A stretch of DNA of 32,431 nucleotides from Myxococcales bacterium (GTDB taxonomy: Bacteria; Myxococcota_A; Polyangia; Polyangiales; Polyangiaceae), in the NCBI GenBank assembly GCA_016212965.1, contig JACRDA010000395.1:1-32431 (forward strand). The letters are read 5' to 3'. Under the pieces are notes generated by a model. It saw only the letters and a list, made by a program, of their open reading frames with translations. It was not told the origin of the DNA and made no database searches. This document shows positions 7,488-14,931 of this stretch, in pieces. Each line of letters begins with the position of its first letter. The stretch's first letter is position 1. The translations under genes and the position numbers were made by a program.

Positions 7488-8552
7488 TCAGCGCAGAAAG
7501 AACGCCGCCATGGTCGCGTTGGCGTCGAGGTCGGCGCTGATGGGGCCGGTCGCGTCGGCGAAGGCCCGGCAGAGGCGCGAGCGCTCGTCGCACCCGCGCA
7601 CGCCGCCCGGCCAGGTGTGGCCGCCGCCCTCGATCGTGCACACGCTGACGGGCTTGCCGCTCGTGCACGCCGTGTACTCGACGCAGCGCGCGGTACCGCG
7701 CTCGTGGGTCGGTCGAGCCTCGTCGCCGCAGCCGTTCACGCGCCGCCAGAAGGCGGCCTGCTCCGCGACGCTCTCGCAGGAGAAGTGGCGCTCGGGCAGC
7801 TTCACGCCAAGCGCAGCCGAGGCACGCTCCCAGCAGCCGCCACACGCGGCGCCGCCACCGTAGAGCGCGCACGGATCGGCCGTGCCGTGGACGAGCTGCA
7901 CGGCGACGGGTCTCGGCGCGGCGCAGGCGCCGGTGTACCCCGGGCCGCCGACCGCGGAGATGCCGGCGACGAGGTCCGGGCGCTCGCAGGCGAGCCGCAT
8001 CGCCATCATGGCGCCGTTCGAGATGCCGGTCGCGAAGACCCGTCGCCGATCGATGCCCTGCGCCGTGGCGAGCTCGTCCACGACGGCGGCGAGGAAGCTC
8101 ACGTCGTCGACACCCTCGGCCGCGGCCTTGCCGCAACAGCGTCCCGTGTTCCACGTGGCCATGTCCTTGCCGAGCACCCGCTCCGAGAGCCCCTCCGGGT
8201 AGGCGACGACGAAGCCGTGGGCGCGCGCTGCCTCGGGCGTGAAGGTGGTCTCGACCGTGCCCTCGGCCGAGCCGCCGCCGCCGTGCAGCACGAGCAGGAG
8301 CGGGCGGCCGGAGCCGGCGCTGGCGGGCGCCGTGCCCGCCAGGTAGCTGCGCTCGCGTCCGTCCGCGGTGCGCAGCCGGTGCTCGGCGAGGTCGCCGGCG
8401 CCGGCGGCTGCCCCGCCGCTCGTGGCGCTCGCGCTCGCTCCCGTCTCACCGGACGCCTTGCGGCGGCAGGCGCCGAGCCAGGACGGCAGGGTGAGCGTGG
8501 CCGACAGCGCCCACGCGAGCCCGGGGAAGCGCTCCGGCCCTCGCTTGCTCAC
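7488..8552 (-). CDS. Secreted PHB depolymerase/feruloyl esterase-like lipoprotein
   Basis: This 354-residue alpha/beta hydrolase resembles the esterase_PHB/LpqC group. Residues 1-29 form a signal peptide ending in the lipobox LGAC (Cys29), followed by a Ser/Ala/Gly-rich linker to about residue 55. The oxyanion loop is HGGGGS (90-95). The nucleophile elbow is GISNG with Ser178, the acid is probably Asp226 in HGTADP, and the histidine is His312 in GGGHTWPG. Many cysteines suggest an exported, disulfide-bonded protein. Members cleave polyhydroxyalkanoate, feruloyl-polysaccharide or similar esters; the substrate here cannot be told. The GTG at 8552 is used because no in-frame ATG precedes the signal peptide; no clear ribosome binding site is visible. 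It is convergent with the phosphofructokinase pair, nine bases away. Confidence 0.85.
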   Translation of the reverse strand: MSKRGPERFPGLAWALSATLTLPSWLGACRRKASGETGASASATSGGAAAGAGDLAEHRLRTADGRERSYLAGTAPASAGSGRPLLLVLHGGGGSAEGTVETTFTPEAARAHGFVVAYPEGLSERVLGKDMATWNTGRCCGKAAAEGVDDVSFLAAVVDELATAQGIDRRRVFATGISNGAMMAMRLACERPDLVAGISAVGGPGYTGACAAPRPVAVQLVHGTADPCALYGGGAACGGCWERASAALGVKLPERHFSCESVAEQAAFWRRVNGCGDEARPTHERGTARCVEYTACTSGKPVSVCTIEGGGHTWPGGVRGCDERSRLCRAFADATGPISADLDANATMAAFFLR

Positions 8553-8579
8553 GCTCGACCCATACCACGACGGGTCGGG

Positions 8580-8702
8580 GCGGGGCTGTCACCCGCGGAG
8601 CGCCCGCCCGAGCTCGCGTGCACGACGAACGTCGAGTGCGAGGCGGGCATGTCGTGCGTCGACGACGGCACGACGAGCACGTGCGGCCCGGAGCCGTGCT
8701 GA
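8580..8702 (+). pseudogene. Cys-rich C-terminal remnant
   Basis: A short open stretch ends in a stop at 8700-8702. Its last 28 residues read like a Cys-rich tail, with ACTTNVEC, GMSCVDDG and STCGPEPC. The five cysteines have the spacing C-x5-C-x5-C-x8-C-x3-C, resembling the Cys-rich modules common in myxobacterial secreted proteins. No start codon, ribosome binding site or signal peptide precedes it, and upstream codons in this frame lie antisense to the esterase gene. The simplest reading is the last piece of a deleted secreted-protein gene. Confidence 0.35.
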
Positions 8703-8752
8703 GCTCGCCGCCAAGTGCTGCCCGCGCGCGGTCGGCGCCGCACGCGCCGCTC

Positions 8753-8760
8753 GAGGTGGG
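8753..8760 (+). promoter_or_regulatory. Ribosome binding site deciding the radical SAM start
   Basis: GAGGTGGG lies six bases upstream of the GTG at 8767. It favours that codon over the in-frame GTG at 8785, which has no purine-rich site at a suitable distance. Confidence 0.6.
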
Positions 8761-8766
8761 CCATCG

Positions 8767-9738
8767 GTGCTACCTTCCGGTTGCGTGCCACCGACCCACC
8801 CCGCCTATCTCGCCCTCGCCGCGACGGGCGAGCTCGAAGCGCGCGCGGCCGAGGCCGTGGGCTCGCTCGCGTCGTGCGAGGTCTGCCCGCGCAACTGTCG
8901 CATCGACCGGCTCGCCGACGAGGTGAAGCTCTGCGCGACCGGCCGGCGCGCGCGCGTGTCGAGCCACTTCCCGCACTTCGGCGAGGAGGACTGCCTGCGC
9001 GGCGCGCACGGCAGCGGCACCATCTTCTTCGCGTTCTGCAACCTGAAGTGCGTGTTCTGCCAGAACCACGACACCTCGCAGGCGGGCGCCGGGCGCGAGG
9101 TGACGGCCGAAGGGCTCGCGGCCATGACGCTCGAGCTCCAGGCGCTCGGCTGCCACAACGTCAACCTCGTGACGCCCGAGCACGTCGTGCCCGAGGTGCT
9201 CGAGGCGCTCGTCGTCGCGGTGCGCGGCGGGCTCCGGCTGCCGCTCGTCTACAACACCTCGGGCTACGACTCGCTCGGGAGCCTGCGCCTGCTCGACGGG
9301 GTCGTGGACGTCTACATGCCCGACTTCAAGCTCTGGTCGCCGGCCGCGGCCGCGCGCTACCTGAAGGCGAAGGACTATCCCGAGGTGGCGCGCGCCGCGC
9401 TCCGCGAGATGCACCGGCAGGTCGGCGCGCTCGTGCTCGACGAGGCGGGTCTCGCGCGCCGCGGCGTGCTCGTGCGCCACCTCGTCATGCCGGGCCTGCT
9501 CGAGGAGTCGGCCGCCATCTTTCGCTTCCTCGCGGAGCTGTCGCCCGACACCTACGTGAACGTGATGGACCAGTACCGACCCGAGTACCGCACGAGCGCG
9601 TACCCGGAGATCGACCGCCGCCCGACGGCGGCCGAGATGGAGCGCGCATACGCCCTGGCGCGCGCGGCCGGCCTGCACCGTTTCGACGTGCGCGACGGCC
9701 GCCCGCGCCTGCGGCGCCGCTTCGCCTACCTCGGCTGA
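8767..9738 (+). CDS. PflX-like radical SAM protein
   Basis: This 323-residue cytoplasmic iron-sulfur protein belongs to the PflX (COG1313) branch of radical SAM enzymes, which are related to pyruvate formate-lyase activases. The SAM-cluster motif is C91-x3-C95-x2-C98 in FCNLKCVFCQN. A second Cys set near the N-terminus (C37, C40, C44, C56 in SCEVCPRNC...LC) is typical of the family and may hold another cluster or metal. YMPDFKLW and a VNVMDQYRPEY segment near the C-terminus match family members. The start is the GTG at 8767, supported by GAGGTGGG. The exact reaction of PflX proteins is not established. No glycyl-radical enzyme lies nearby, so a partner cannot be named. The family call is firm. 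Confidence 0.87.
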   Translation: MLPSGCVPPTHPAYLALAATGELEARAAEAVGSLASCEVCPRNCRIDRLADEVKLCATGRRARVSSHFPHFGEEDCLRGAHGSGTIFFAFCNLKCVFCQNHDTSQAGAGREVTAEGLAAMTLELQALGCHNVNLVTPEHVVPEVLEALVVAVRGGLRLPLVYNTSGYDSLGSLRLLDGVVDVYMPDFKLWSPAAAARYLKAKDYPEVARAALREMHRQVGALVLDEAGLARRGVLVRHLVMPGLLEESAAIFRFLAELSPDTYVNVMDQYRPEYRTSAYPEIDRRPTAAEMERAYALARAAGLHRFDVRDGRPRLRRRFAYLG

Positions 9739-9754
9739 GCGGCGCCTCGGTCGC

Positions 9755-10261
9755 TCACGGGCCCTTGGCCTTCAGCCACTGCGCCATGAACTTCGCCGAC
9801 TCCTCGTAGGAGCGGCGCAGATCGCTCACGATCTTGTCCTCGATGAGGCCGCCCACGGCGAACACCTTCACCTCGACGAAGATGCGCGCGTGGCGCGCGA
9901 TGCGCTTGTCGCCGAGCTTCTCGCACCAGAGCTCGCCCTCGGTCTTCGTCTTGTCGGGCTTGGTGCTCGGGATGACGTGGAAGGAGTAGCGCCCGGTCTT
10001 CTTGTCGAGGCTGCCCTCCTCGACGTAGCTGAGCCGGTCGCCGATGACCTTCTTGAGTGGACCCGGTAGGCCCGTGACGGGCGGGTCGATGCGCACCTTC
10101 TTCGTGCGCCTGTCGGGGCCATCCGAGCTGTCGAGCAGCTGGTAGCCCGGGAACCCGAGGGCCTCGAGGTAGAGCTTCTGGTTGTACTCCGCGCGGAAGA
10201 ACTCGGTCCAGAAGGTGTCCTCGTCGCACTCGAACTCGTGGCGGAACGTGATCTCGGGCAT
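9755..10261 (-). CDS. DUF2505-like (START/SRPBCC fold) protein
   Basis: This 168-residue cytoplasmic protein begins with MPEITFRHEFECDEDTFW, typical of SRPBCC/START-like proteins, whose N-terminal beta strand is followed by helices lining a hydrophobic pocket. The central PPVTGLPGPLKKVIG and C-terminal VFAVGGLIEDKIVSDL segments resemble DUF2505, a family of probable lipid or small-hydrophobe binders with no known function. An in-frame upstream ATG at 10285 would add eight residues (MGCGSVRP); I prefer 10261 because the fold starts there, but neither has a strong ribosome binding site. The gene lies downstream of the three-module lipoprotein gene, close enough (9 bases from the alternative start, 33 from the chosen one) to share its transcript. 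Confidence 0.7.
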   Translation of the reverse strand: MPEITFRHEFECDEDTFWTEFFRAEYNQKLYLEALGFPGYQLLDSSDGPDRRTKKVRIDPPVTGLPGPLKKVIGDRLSYVEEGSLDKKTGRYSFHVIPSTKPDKTKTEGELWCEKLGDKRIARHARIFVEVKVFAVGGLIEDKIVSDLRRSYEESAKFMAQWLKAKGP

Positions 10262-10294
10262 CGGCCGGACGCTGCCACAGCCCATCGGGGCGCG

Positions 10295-11662
10295 CTACCA
10301 GTCTTCCTTCGTCCCCGGGCGCGTCAGCACCTGCACGCGCACCGCACCGCGACCCGGCGGCTGGCCCGTGCGCGACACGAGCTCGAGGCGCACGGGCCAG
10401 GGCTCGCCGAGGCTCGCGTTGCAGAAGGGACGTGCGACCATGTGGCCGTTTTCCTCCCACTGCGCGAGCGGCCGCCAGTCGCCCTTCGTGTCGGCGTAGA
10501 CGAAGTAGTGACTGTGCAGGGTGGCGGCAGGGTCGAGCACGACACCGTCCTCGAGGTGCACCTCCACGGCCTGGCATGCTCCCGACGGCACGCGGAGCTC
10601 GACCGGCGCGAAGCTTTCGAGCCGGCGCTCCTCGGGGGCTCCGACGGGCGCGAACGCCTGGCCCGGCGGCGGGGCGAGCACGCCGGCGCCGAAGCGCGTC
10701 CGGGCGGCGAGCAGATGCATCGGGCGCGCGTAGGCCTCGATGGTCACGAGGCCGGTCCCGGGCGCCGGCGCACCCGCGCGCGGGACGAGCGCGAGCGACA
10801 GCTCCGCTGCGGTGCCGCTCGGGTTGCAGATCTCCTTACCGACGAGCGCGCCGTCGGCGACCTCGTGGGCCGGTAGCTCGGTGTGCCCGTCGATCTGGAA
10901 GGCGAAGACGGCGTCGAAGGTCTTCGCTTCGGGGTTCGGGTGGGCGTCGTCGGCGAGCGTCACCGTCACGGCGTTGCACTCGGCGGGCGCGAGGGGGCCG
11001 AGCGCGACCGGCGTGAAGCTCGCGAGCTCGCGCGTCGTCCGGACGCCCTTCTGCTGCTGCACGCCCTCGGGGTCCCGGAGCGCGACGCCCCGCCCGGCGA
11101 GAAAGGGCGTCGTGCGCGCGTCGAGCTCCCAGCGCTCCTCCTTCGTCAGCTCGCGCTCGTGCAGGCGCACGAAGAGGCGTCCCCGCCCGAGCACCCCGCG
11201 GACAGGCGGCTCGCCGGCGAGGTCCACGGTCAGGCTCGGGTAGCCCTGCCAGTTGCAGAGCACGAGCGCGCGGTCCGCGAACGTCGCGACGACCTCGCCG
11301 CCCGGGGCGCGCAGCACGAGATCGGGTCGCGCGCCTCGGACCCGGTCGGAGAGCGGACCGCCGGTGCCCGCGCCGCCGTCCCCGAGCCCGAGCTCGACGG
11401 CGTAGCAGCGGACGGATTGGGCCGGGAAGTCGAGCGGCTTCCAGGGCGCGGCGAGCGAGCCTTCCACGGTACCGACCGGCTGGTAGGTCGGTCCGTCACG
11501 CAGCTCGGGCGGGCGCACGCCGTACTCCCAGGCGAGCGGCGGAGGGCCCGACGACTGCAGGCCCTCGCCCGCGGCGATGTTCGCGAAGGGCTCGAAGCGG
11601 CAGCCCGCGACGAAGAGGACGGCGGCGGTCGGAAGCGTGCGACTGCGTGCGGGGTACGTCAC
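10295..11662 (-). CDS. Lipoprotein with three copies of an unrecognised Cys-paired module
   Basis: This 455-residue exported protein is counted from the GTG at 11662, which gives a short signal peptide (TLPTAAVLFVAGC) with lipobox VAGC at Cys21. An upstream TTG at 11701 would add 13 residues before it. The mature part contains three related modules. Each opens with Cys-x-Ala-Val-x-[VL] before an acidic turn (RCYAVELGLGDG, ECNAVTVTLADD, ACQAVEVHLEDG) and later shows Cys-Asn (LCNWQG, ICNPSG, FCNASL). The paired cysteines are 50, 50 and 51 residues apart (86/136, 229/279, 363/414), suggesting a disulfide within each beta-rich module. I recognise no named domain. The modules probably form beta-sandwiches for binding at the outer membrane or cell surface; that is inference. 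Confidence 0.8.
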   Translation of the reverse strand: MTYPARSRTLPTAAVLFVAGCRFEPFANIAAGEGLQSSGPPPLAWEYGVRPPELRDGPTYQPVGTVEGSLAAPWKPLDFPAQSVRCYAVELGLGDGGAGTGGPLSDRVRGARPDLVLRAPGGEVVATFADRALVLCNWQGYPSLTVDLAGEPPVRGVLGRGRLFVRLHERELTKEERWELDARTTPFLAGRGVALRDPEGVQQQKGVRTTRELASFTPVALGPLAPAECNAVTVTLADDAHPNPEAKTFDAVFAFQIDGHTELPAHEVADGALVGKEICNPSGTAAELSLALVPRAGAPAPGTGLVTIEAYARPMHLLAARTRFGAGVLAPPPGQAFAPVGAPEERRLESFAPVELRVPSGACQAVEVHLEDGVVLDPAATLHSHYFVYADTKGDWRPLAQWEENGHMVARPFCNASLGEPWPVRLELVSRTGQPPGRGAVRVQVLTRPGTKEDW

Positions 11663-11716
11663 GGCGAGCAGCTTATCCGCGCCCGGGCGCGGGTGTCTCA
11701 ACCGCTCGGCGCTGGG

Positions 11717-12775
11717 TCACGCCACGGCCGTGGCTCGCTCTGTCTCTGCCGGAGCCCGCGGGTGACTCTGCACGCGCTCGGCGACGGCCGGCGCGAGCCA
11801 GCCCGCGTCGAGGAACCAGCGCATCGTCTCGTCGATGACCTCGGCGGGAGGCGTCGCTGCGAAGCCGAGCTCGCGCTCGGCCTTGGTCACGTCGTACCAG
11901 GCGTACTGTCCGATGACGTCGCGCACGGCGGCGCGCGTGAGGGCGGGCGCGCGGCCCGTGAGCGCCGCCCCGGCCTCCTGCAGGGCCGCCACCGTGAGGA
12001 AGGCCCAGCGCGGCAGGGCCACGTGCTTCGGCGTGCGTCCAGTCCAGGTCGCGACGAGGGCGCCGATCTGCTTCAGGGTGAGATTCTCGCCGCCGATGAT
12101 GTAGCGCTCGCCCGGGCGGCCGCGCTCGGCCGCGAGCAGGTGCGCCCGCGCGACGTCGCGCGCCGAGACGATGCTCGTGCCGCCCTCCGTGGTGGGACCG
12201 CGCCCGTTCGCCATGTCGAGGACCGGGCGCATGGACGGCGTCACGCGGTAGTCGAAGGAGCCGAGCACGAGCGTCGGACAGGTGACGACCACCGGCACGC
12301 CGTGCTCACGCGCGAGCTCGTAGGCGAGCTTCTCGCCCGCGGTCTTGGCCTCGTAGTAGGCGAGGTGCGAGGTCTCCCGGAAGTCCTTCTCGCTCCGCAG
12401 CTCGGACGGCGAGCGCGAGAAGCCGACCGCGGCGCTCGAGCTCGTGTGCACGATGCGCCGGACGCCGGCGCGGGCGGCGGCCGCGAAGACGTTGCCCGTA
12501 CCCTCGAGCGCCGGCCGCAGCACGTCCTCGCGCCTCTTCGACCAGACCGCGAAGTTCGCGGCTGCGTGGTGGACGACCTCGACGCCCCGCATGGCCGCGT
12601 CGAGGCTCGCCGGGTCCAGGATGTCGCCTTGGACCAGCTCCACGGCGAGCCCGGCGAGACCGCGCGTGTCGGAGGTGCGGCGTACGAGGGCGACCGGCTC
12701 GTGTCCCTGCGCGAGGAGCTCGCGCACGATGTTCGCCCCGATGTGCCCGCTCGCGCCCGTGACCAGTGCTCGCAT
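11717..12775 (-). CDS. NAD-dependent epimerase/dehydratase (extended SDR, HpnA/DFR-like)
   Basis: This 352-residue Rossmann-fold oxidoreductase opens with MRALVTGASGHIGANIV, containing the GxxGxxG dinucleotide motif (residues 7-13). The active site is S112-S114 and the Y140-x-x-x-K144 pair in AYYEAKTAGEKLA. The closest recognisable groups are dihydroflavonol-4-reductase-like proteins and the hopanoid-associated epimerase HpnA; with no hopanoid genes nearby, the substrate is open. The ATG at 12775 follows a strong GAGGAGAAGG site. The C-terminal residues after about 335 are an Arg/Ala-rich extension. It is divergent from the lipoprotein-sigma-kinase genes, 138 bases away. Confidence 0.88.
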   Translation of the reverse strand: MRALVTGASGHIGANIVRELLAQGHEPVALVRRTSDTRGLAGLAVELVQGDILDPASLDAAMRGVEVVHHAAANFAVWSKRREDVLRPALEGTGNVFAAAARAGVRRIVHTSSSAAVGFSRSPSELRSEKDFRETSHLAYYEAKTAGEKLAYELAREHGVPVVVTCPTLVLGSFDYRVTPSMRPVLDMANGRGPTTEGGTSIVSARDVARAHLLAAERGRPGERYIIGGENLTLKQIGALVATWTGRTPKHVALPRWAFLTVAALQEAGAALTGRAPALTRAAVRDVIGQYAWYDVTKAERELGFAATPPAEVIDETMRWFLDAGWLAPAVAERVQSHPRAPAETERATAVA

Positions 12776-12913
12776 GTGCGTCCTTCTCCTCTTGGCCTTC
12801 GCCGGGGTAGAGACGCGACGCGGAGAACGTGAACCGGCAGGCCGCGGAGCGGCCCCGGGCCCGGCGTCGCGGCGGAGGGAAGCTCGAGTCCCTCGGGCGC
12901 GTACTACGGCGAC

Positions 12914-14299
12914 GTGAAGCCGGCACTCCGTCTCCGCGCCCTCGTCGCCACGGCCCTGTCGCTGACCGCCTGCGCGCCGACGTCCACCTCGGGACCCGCC
13001 AAGAAGCCGGCGCCCCGCGACGCCCCGGTGCTCGAGTCCTTCACCGTGCGCGGCGAGCACGGCCGCGACGGCGCGACGGTGGCGGTGTACGCCGAATTCA
13101 CCGGCGCGGACGCGCTCGAGGCCGTGCTCTACCTCGGCAAGCAGGAGCTCGCGCGGACGCCGCTGCGCCGGGAGCGCTCGGCCGCGTTCGACCTCGACGA
13201 GCCCGGCGACTACCGCGTCGCCGTGGAGGCGGCGGGCCGGGCGCTCGGCTCGCGGCCGGTGACGGCGCGCGCCAACCCGTGCGCGGGCGGCCGCCGGCGC
13301 CTCGAGGCCCACCTCGTGCAGCCCCCGCGCGTCGTCCGCGGCAAGCGGAGCTTCGTCGTCGAGCTGCCGCGCTGGAACGCGAACGATCGCGACGATGCGT
13401 ACGTCGTCGAGTGGCTCCACGAGGGCGAGAAGCGCTACGAGGGTCGAGGTCGGCTCGGGTACTTCGAGGACCTGGCGGATCGCGTGGAACGTGCCCGGAG
13501 CCGCAAGGACCTCGACGAGGTGTGCGGCTTCACGTTCGGCGAGGAGTACCCCGGGCCGAAGCCGGGACAGCAGTTGCTCGAGCTGCCGGGCGAGTGGGAG
13601 GTGCGCATCCATCGCGAGGGGCGCGAGTCCGTCGCCGCCCGCTTCACCGTGCGGCCGAAGGGGCTCGCCGCCTCGGCCCCGGCGAGCGAGCTCGGCGGCA
13701 AGTCCGGCGGCAGCGTCGCGTACCTGAAGCTCGAGACCGTCGCGACCCCGAAGGAGATCGCCGCGCTGCTCGCGCGCATCCCGACCGCGTGCCAGAAGCG
13801 CTGCCCCTCAATGGCGGTGCGCGAGGTCGCCGCGCCCGGCCAGTACGCCGTCGAGACGATCGGCAAGCCCCAGCCCTACGACGGGGGCTGCATGGAGCGC
13901 GTGCCGCCGCTACCGCACGTCGCGCACTGGCGCCCCGCCGGGTCGGACACGCCCCACCCGTTGCCGTTCAGCCGCGAGGAGCTGCACGCGCTCGTACGCG
14001 CCGAGCGCGCGCCCGCCCCGCGCTGGGCGGTCAACGAGGCGCTGTTCCTCGGTCGGACCACGGTCGACCGCCCCGATTTCGAGCACGATCCCGACCAGAG
14101 CCCCGATGCCAACTGGCACCGCAGGAAGGCGTGGGAGGCGGGCGACTTCCAGGGTCAGCTCGCCGAAGAGGCGCAGCGGCGCGCGCTCGCCGTGCAGCAG
14201 ATGCCACCCTACCAGGCCACGATCCGCGAGCACGGCAAGGCGGCTTGGCGCGACGACGAGATCCCGGCGCCGCCGGAGGGCGCGGCCCTCGACGAGTAG
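12914..14299 (+). CDS. Lipoprotein of unknown function
   Basis: This 461-residue protein has a clear lipoprotein signal (MKPALRLRALVATALSLTAC, lipobox LTAC, Cys20) and a GTG start. No known domain is recognised. Residues about 40-120 look like a beta-sandwich module (ESFTVRGEHGRDG, VAVYAEFTG, AVLYLGKQELARTPL). A second beta-rich part spans about 130-250 and includes EWEVRIHREGRE. The last 170 residues contain several cysteines (TACQKRCP, GGCMERVP) and Trp/Pro-rich segments. It ends 35 bases before the ECF sigma factor start with no terminator-like hairpin, so it may be co-transcribed with the sigma factor and kinase. If so, it could be the envelope sensor or main output of that system; this is inference from position only. 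Confidence 0.75.
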   Translation: MKPALRLRALVATALSLTACAPTSTSGPAKKPAPRDAPVLESFTVRGEHGRDGATVAVYAEFTGADALEAVLYLGKQELARTPLRRERSAAFDLDEPGDYRVAVEAAGRALGSRPVTARANPCAGGRRRLEAHLVQPPRVVRGKRSFVVELPRWNANDRDDAYVVEWLHEGEKRYEGRGRLGYFEDLADRVERARSRKDLDEVCGFTFGEEYPGPKPGQQLLELPGEWEVRIHREGRESVAARFTVRPKGLAASAPASELGGKSGGSVAYLKLETVATPKEIAALLARIPTACQKRCPSMAVREVAAPGQYAVETIGKPQPYDGGCMERVPPLPHVAHWRPAGSDTPHPLPFSREELHALVRAERAPAPRWAVNEALFLGRTTVDRPDFEHDPDQSPDANWHRRKAWEAGDFQGQLAEEAQRRALAVQQMPPYQATIREHGKAAWRDDEIPAPPEGAALDE

Positions 14300-14334
14300 G
14301 CGACCCGCGCCGCACCGGGTACACTCGCCCGGCT

Positions 14335-14931
14335 GTGGTCGACGTCGAGGCGGAGATCCGGGCGGCTCGCGAGCGCGGCGACCTGCACGCGGCGGCGACC
14401 CTCGCCCTCGAGGCCTACGGGCCCGAGCTCCTGGGTTTCCTCGTGTCGCTCCTCGGCGATCCGGACGCGGCCGACGAGGCCTTCGCACAGCTCGGCGAGG
14501 ACCTGTGGCGCGGCTTGCCCGGCTTCGAGGCCCGGTCCTCGGCCCGCACCTGGCTCTACACGCTCGCCCGCCACGCGGCCTACCGGCTCGTGCGCGGCGC
14601 GCGCGTGCGCAACAAGTACGCTGCGCCCGCCTCGCAGATCTCCGCGGTGGCAGAGGCCGTCCGGACCCGCACCTTGCCGTTCCTGCGCACCGAGGCGCGG
14701 GACGGCATCGCCCGGCTGCGCGCGGCGCTCGACCCCGACGACCGCGCCCTGCTCGTGCTGCGGCTCGACCGCAACATGAGCTGGACCGAGGTGGCCGCCG
14801 TCCTCGCCCCGGACGAGGAGCCGGTGCGCGCGGCGGCGCGCCTGCGCAAGCGCTTCCAGCTCGTGAAGGACCGGCTGCGCGAGCGCGCGCGCGAGCTCGG
14901 GCTCGTGGGTGAGCGGAAGGACGACGGGTGA
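14335..14931 (+). CDS. ECF-type RNA polymerase sigma factor, kinase-linked
   Basis: This 198-residue protein has both ECF sigma regions. Region 2 (about 28-90) includes LLGFLVSLLGDPDAADEAF and RTWLYTLARHAAYRLVR. Region 4 (about 135-190) includes DPDDRALLVLRLDRNMSWTEVAAVL and an Arg-rich recognition helix. The usual DAED acidic patch of region 2.2 appears as DAADEA, so most of the charge is kept. No anti-sigma factor is adjacent. Instead its TGA overlaps the GTG of a large Ser/Thr kinase gene (GTGA), implying translational coupling. ECF factors controlled by phosphorylation from a neighbouring kinase are known (EcfP/PknT in Vibrio), so kinase control is the leading hypothesis. The GTG at 14335 is the only plausible start before region 2; no clear ribosome binding site precedes it. 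Confidence 0.85.
   Translation: MVDVEAEIRAARERGDLHAAATLALEAYGPELLGFLVSLLGDPDAADEAFAQLGEDLWRGLPGFEARSSARTWLYTLARHAAYRLVRGARVRNKYAAPASQISAVAEAVRTRTLPFLRTEARDGIARLRAALDPDDRALLVLRLDRNMSWTEVAAVLAPDEEPVRAAARLRKRFQLVKDRLRERARELGLVGERKDDG

Noticed and set aside
8785..9738. Start of the radical SAM gene at the GTG at 8785
   Set aside because: The in-frame GTG at 8767 has GAGGTGGG six bases upstream; 8785 has no suitably placed ribosome binding site.
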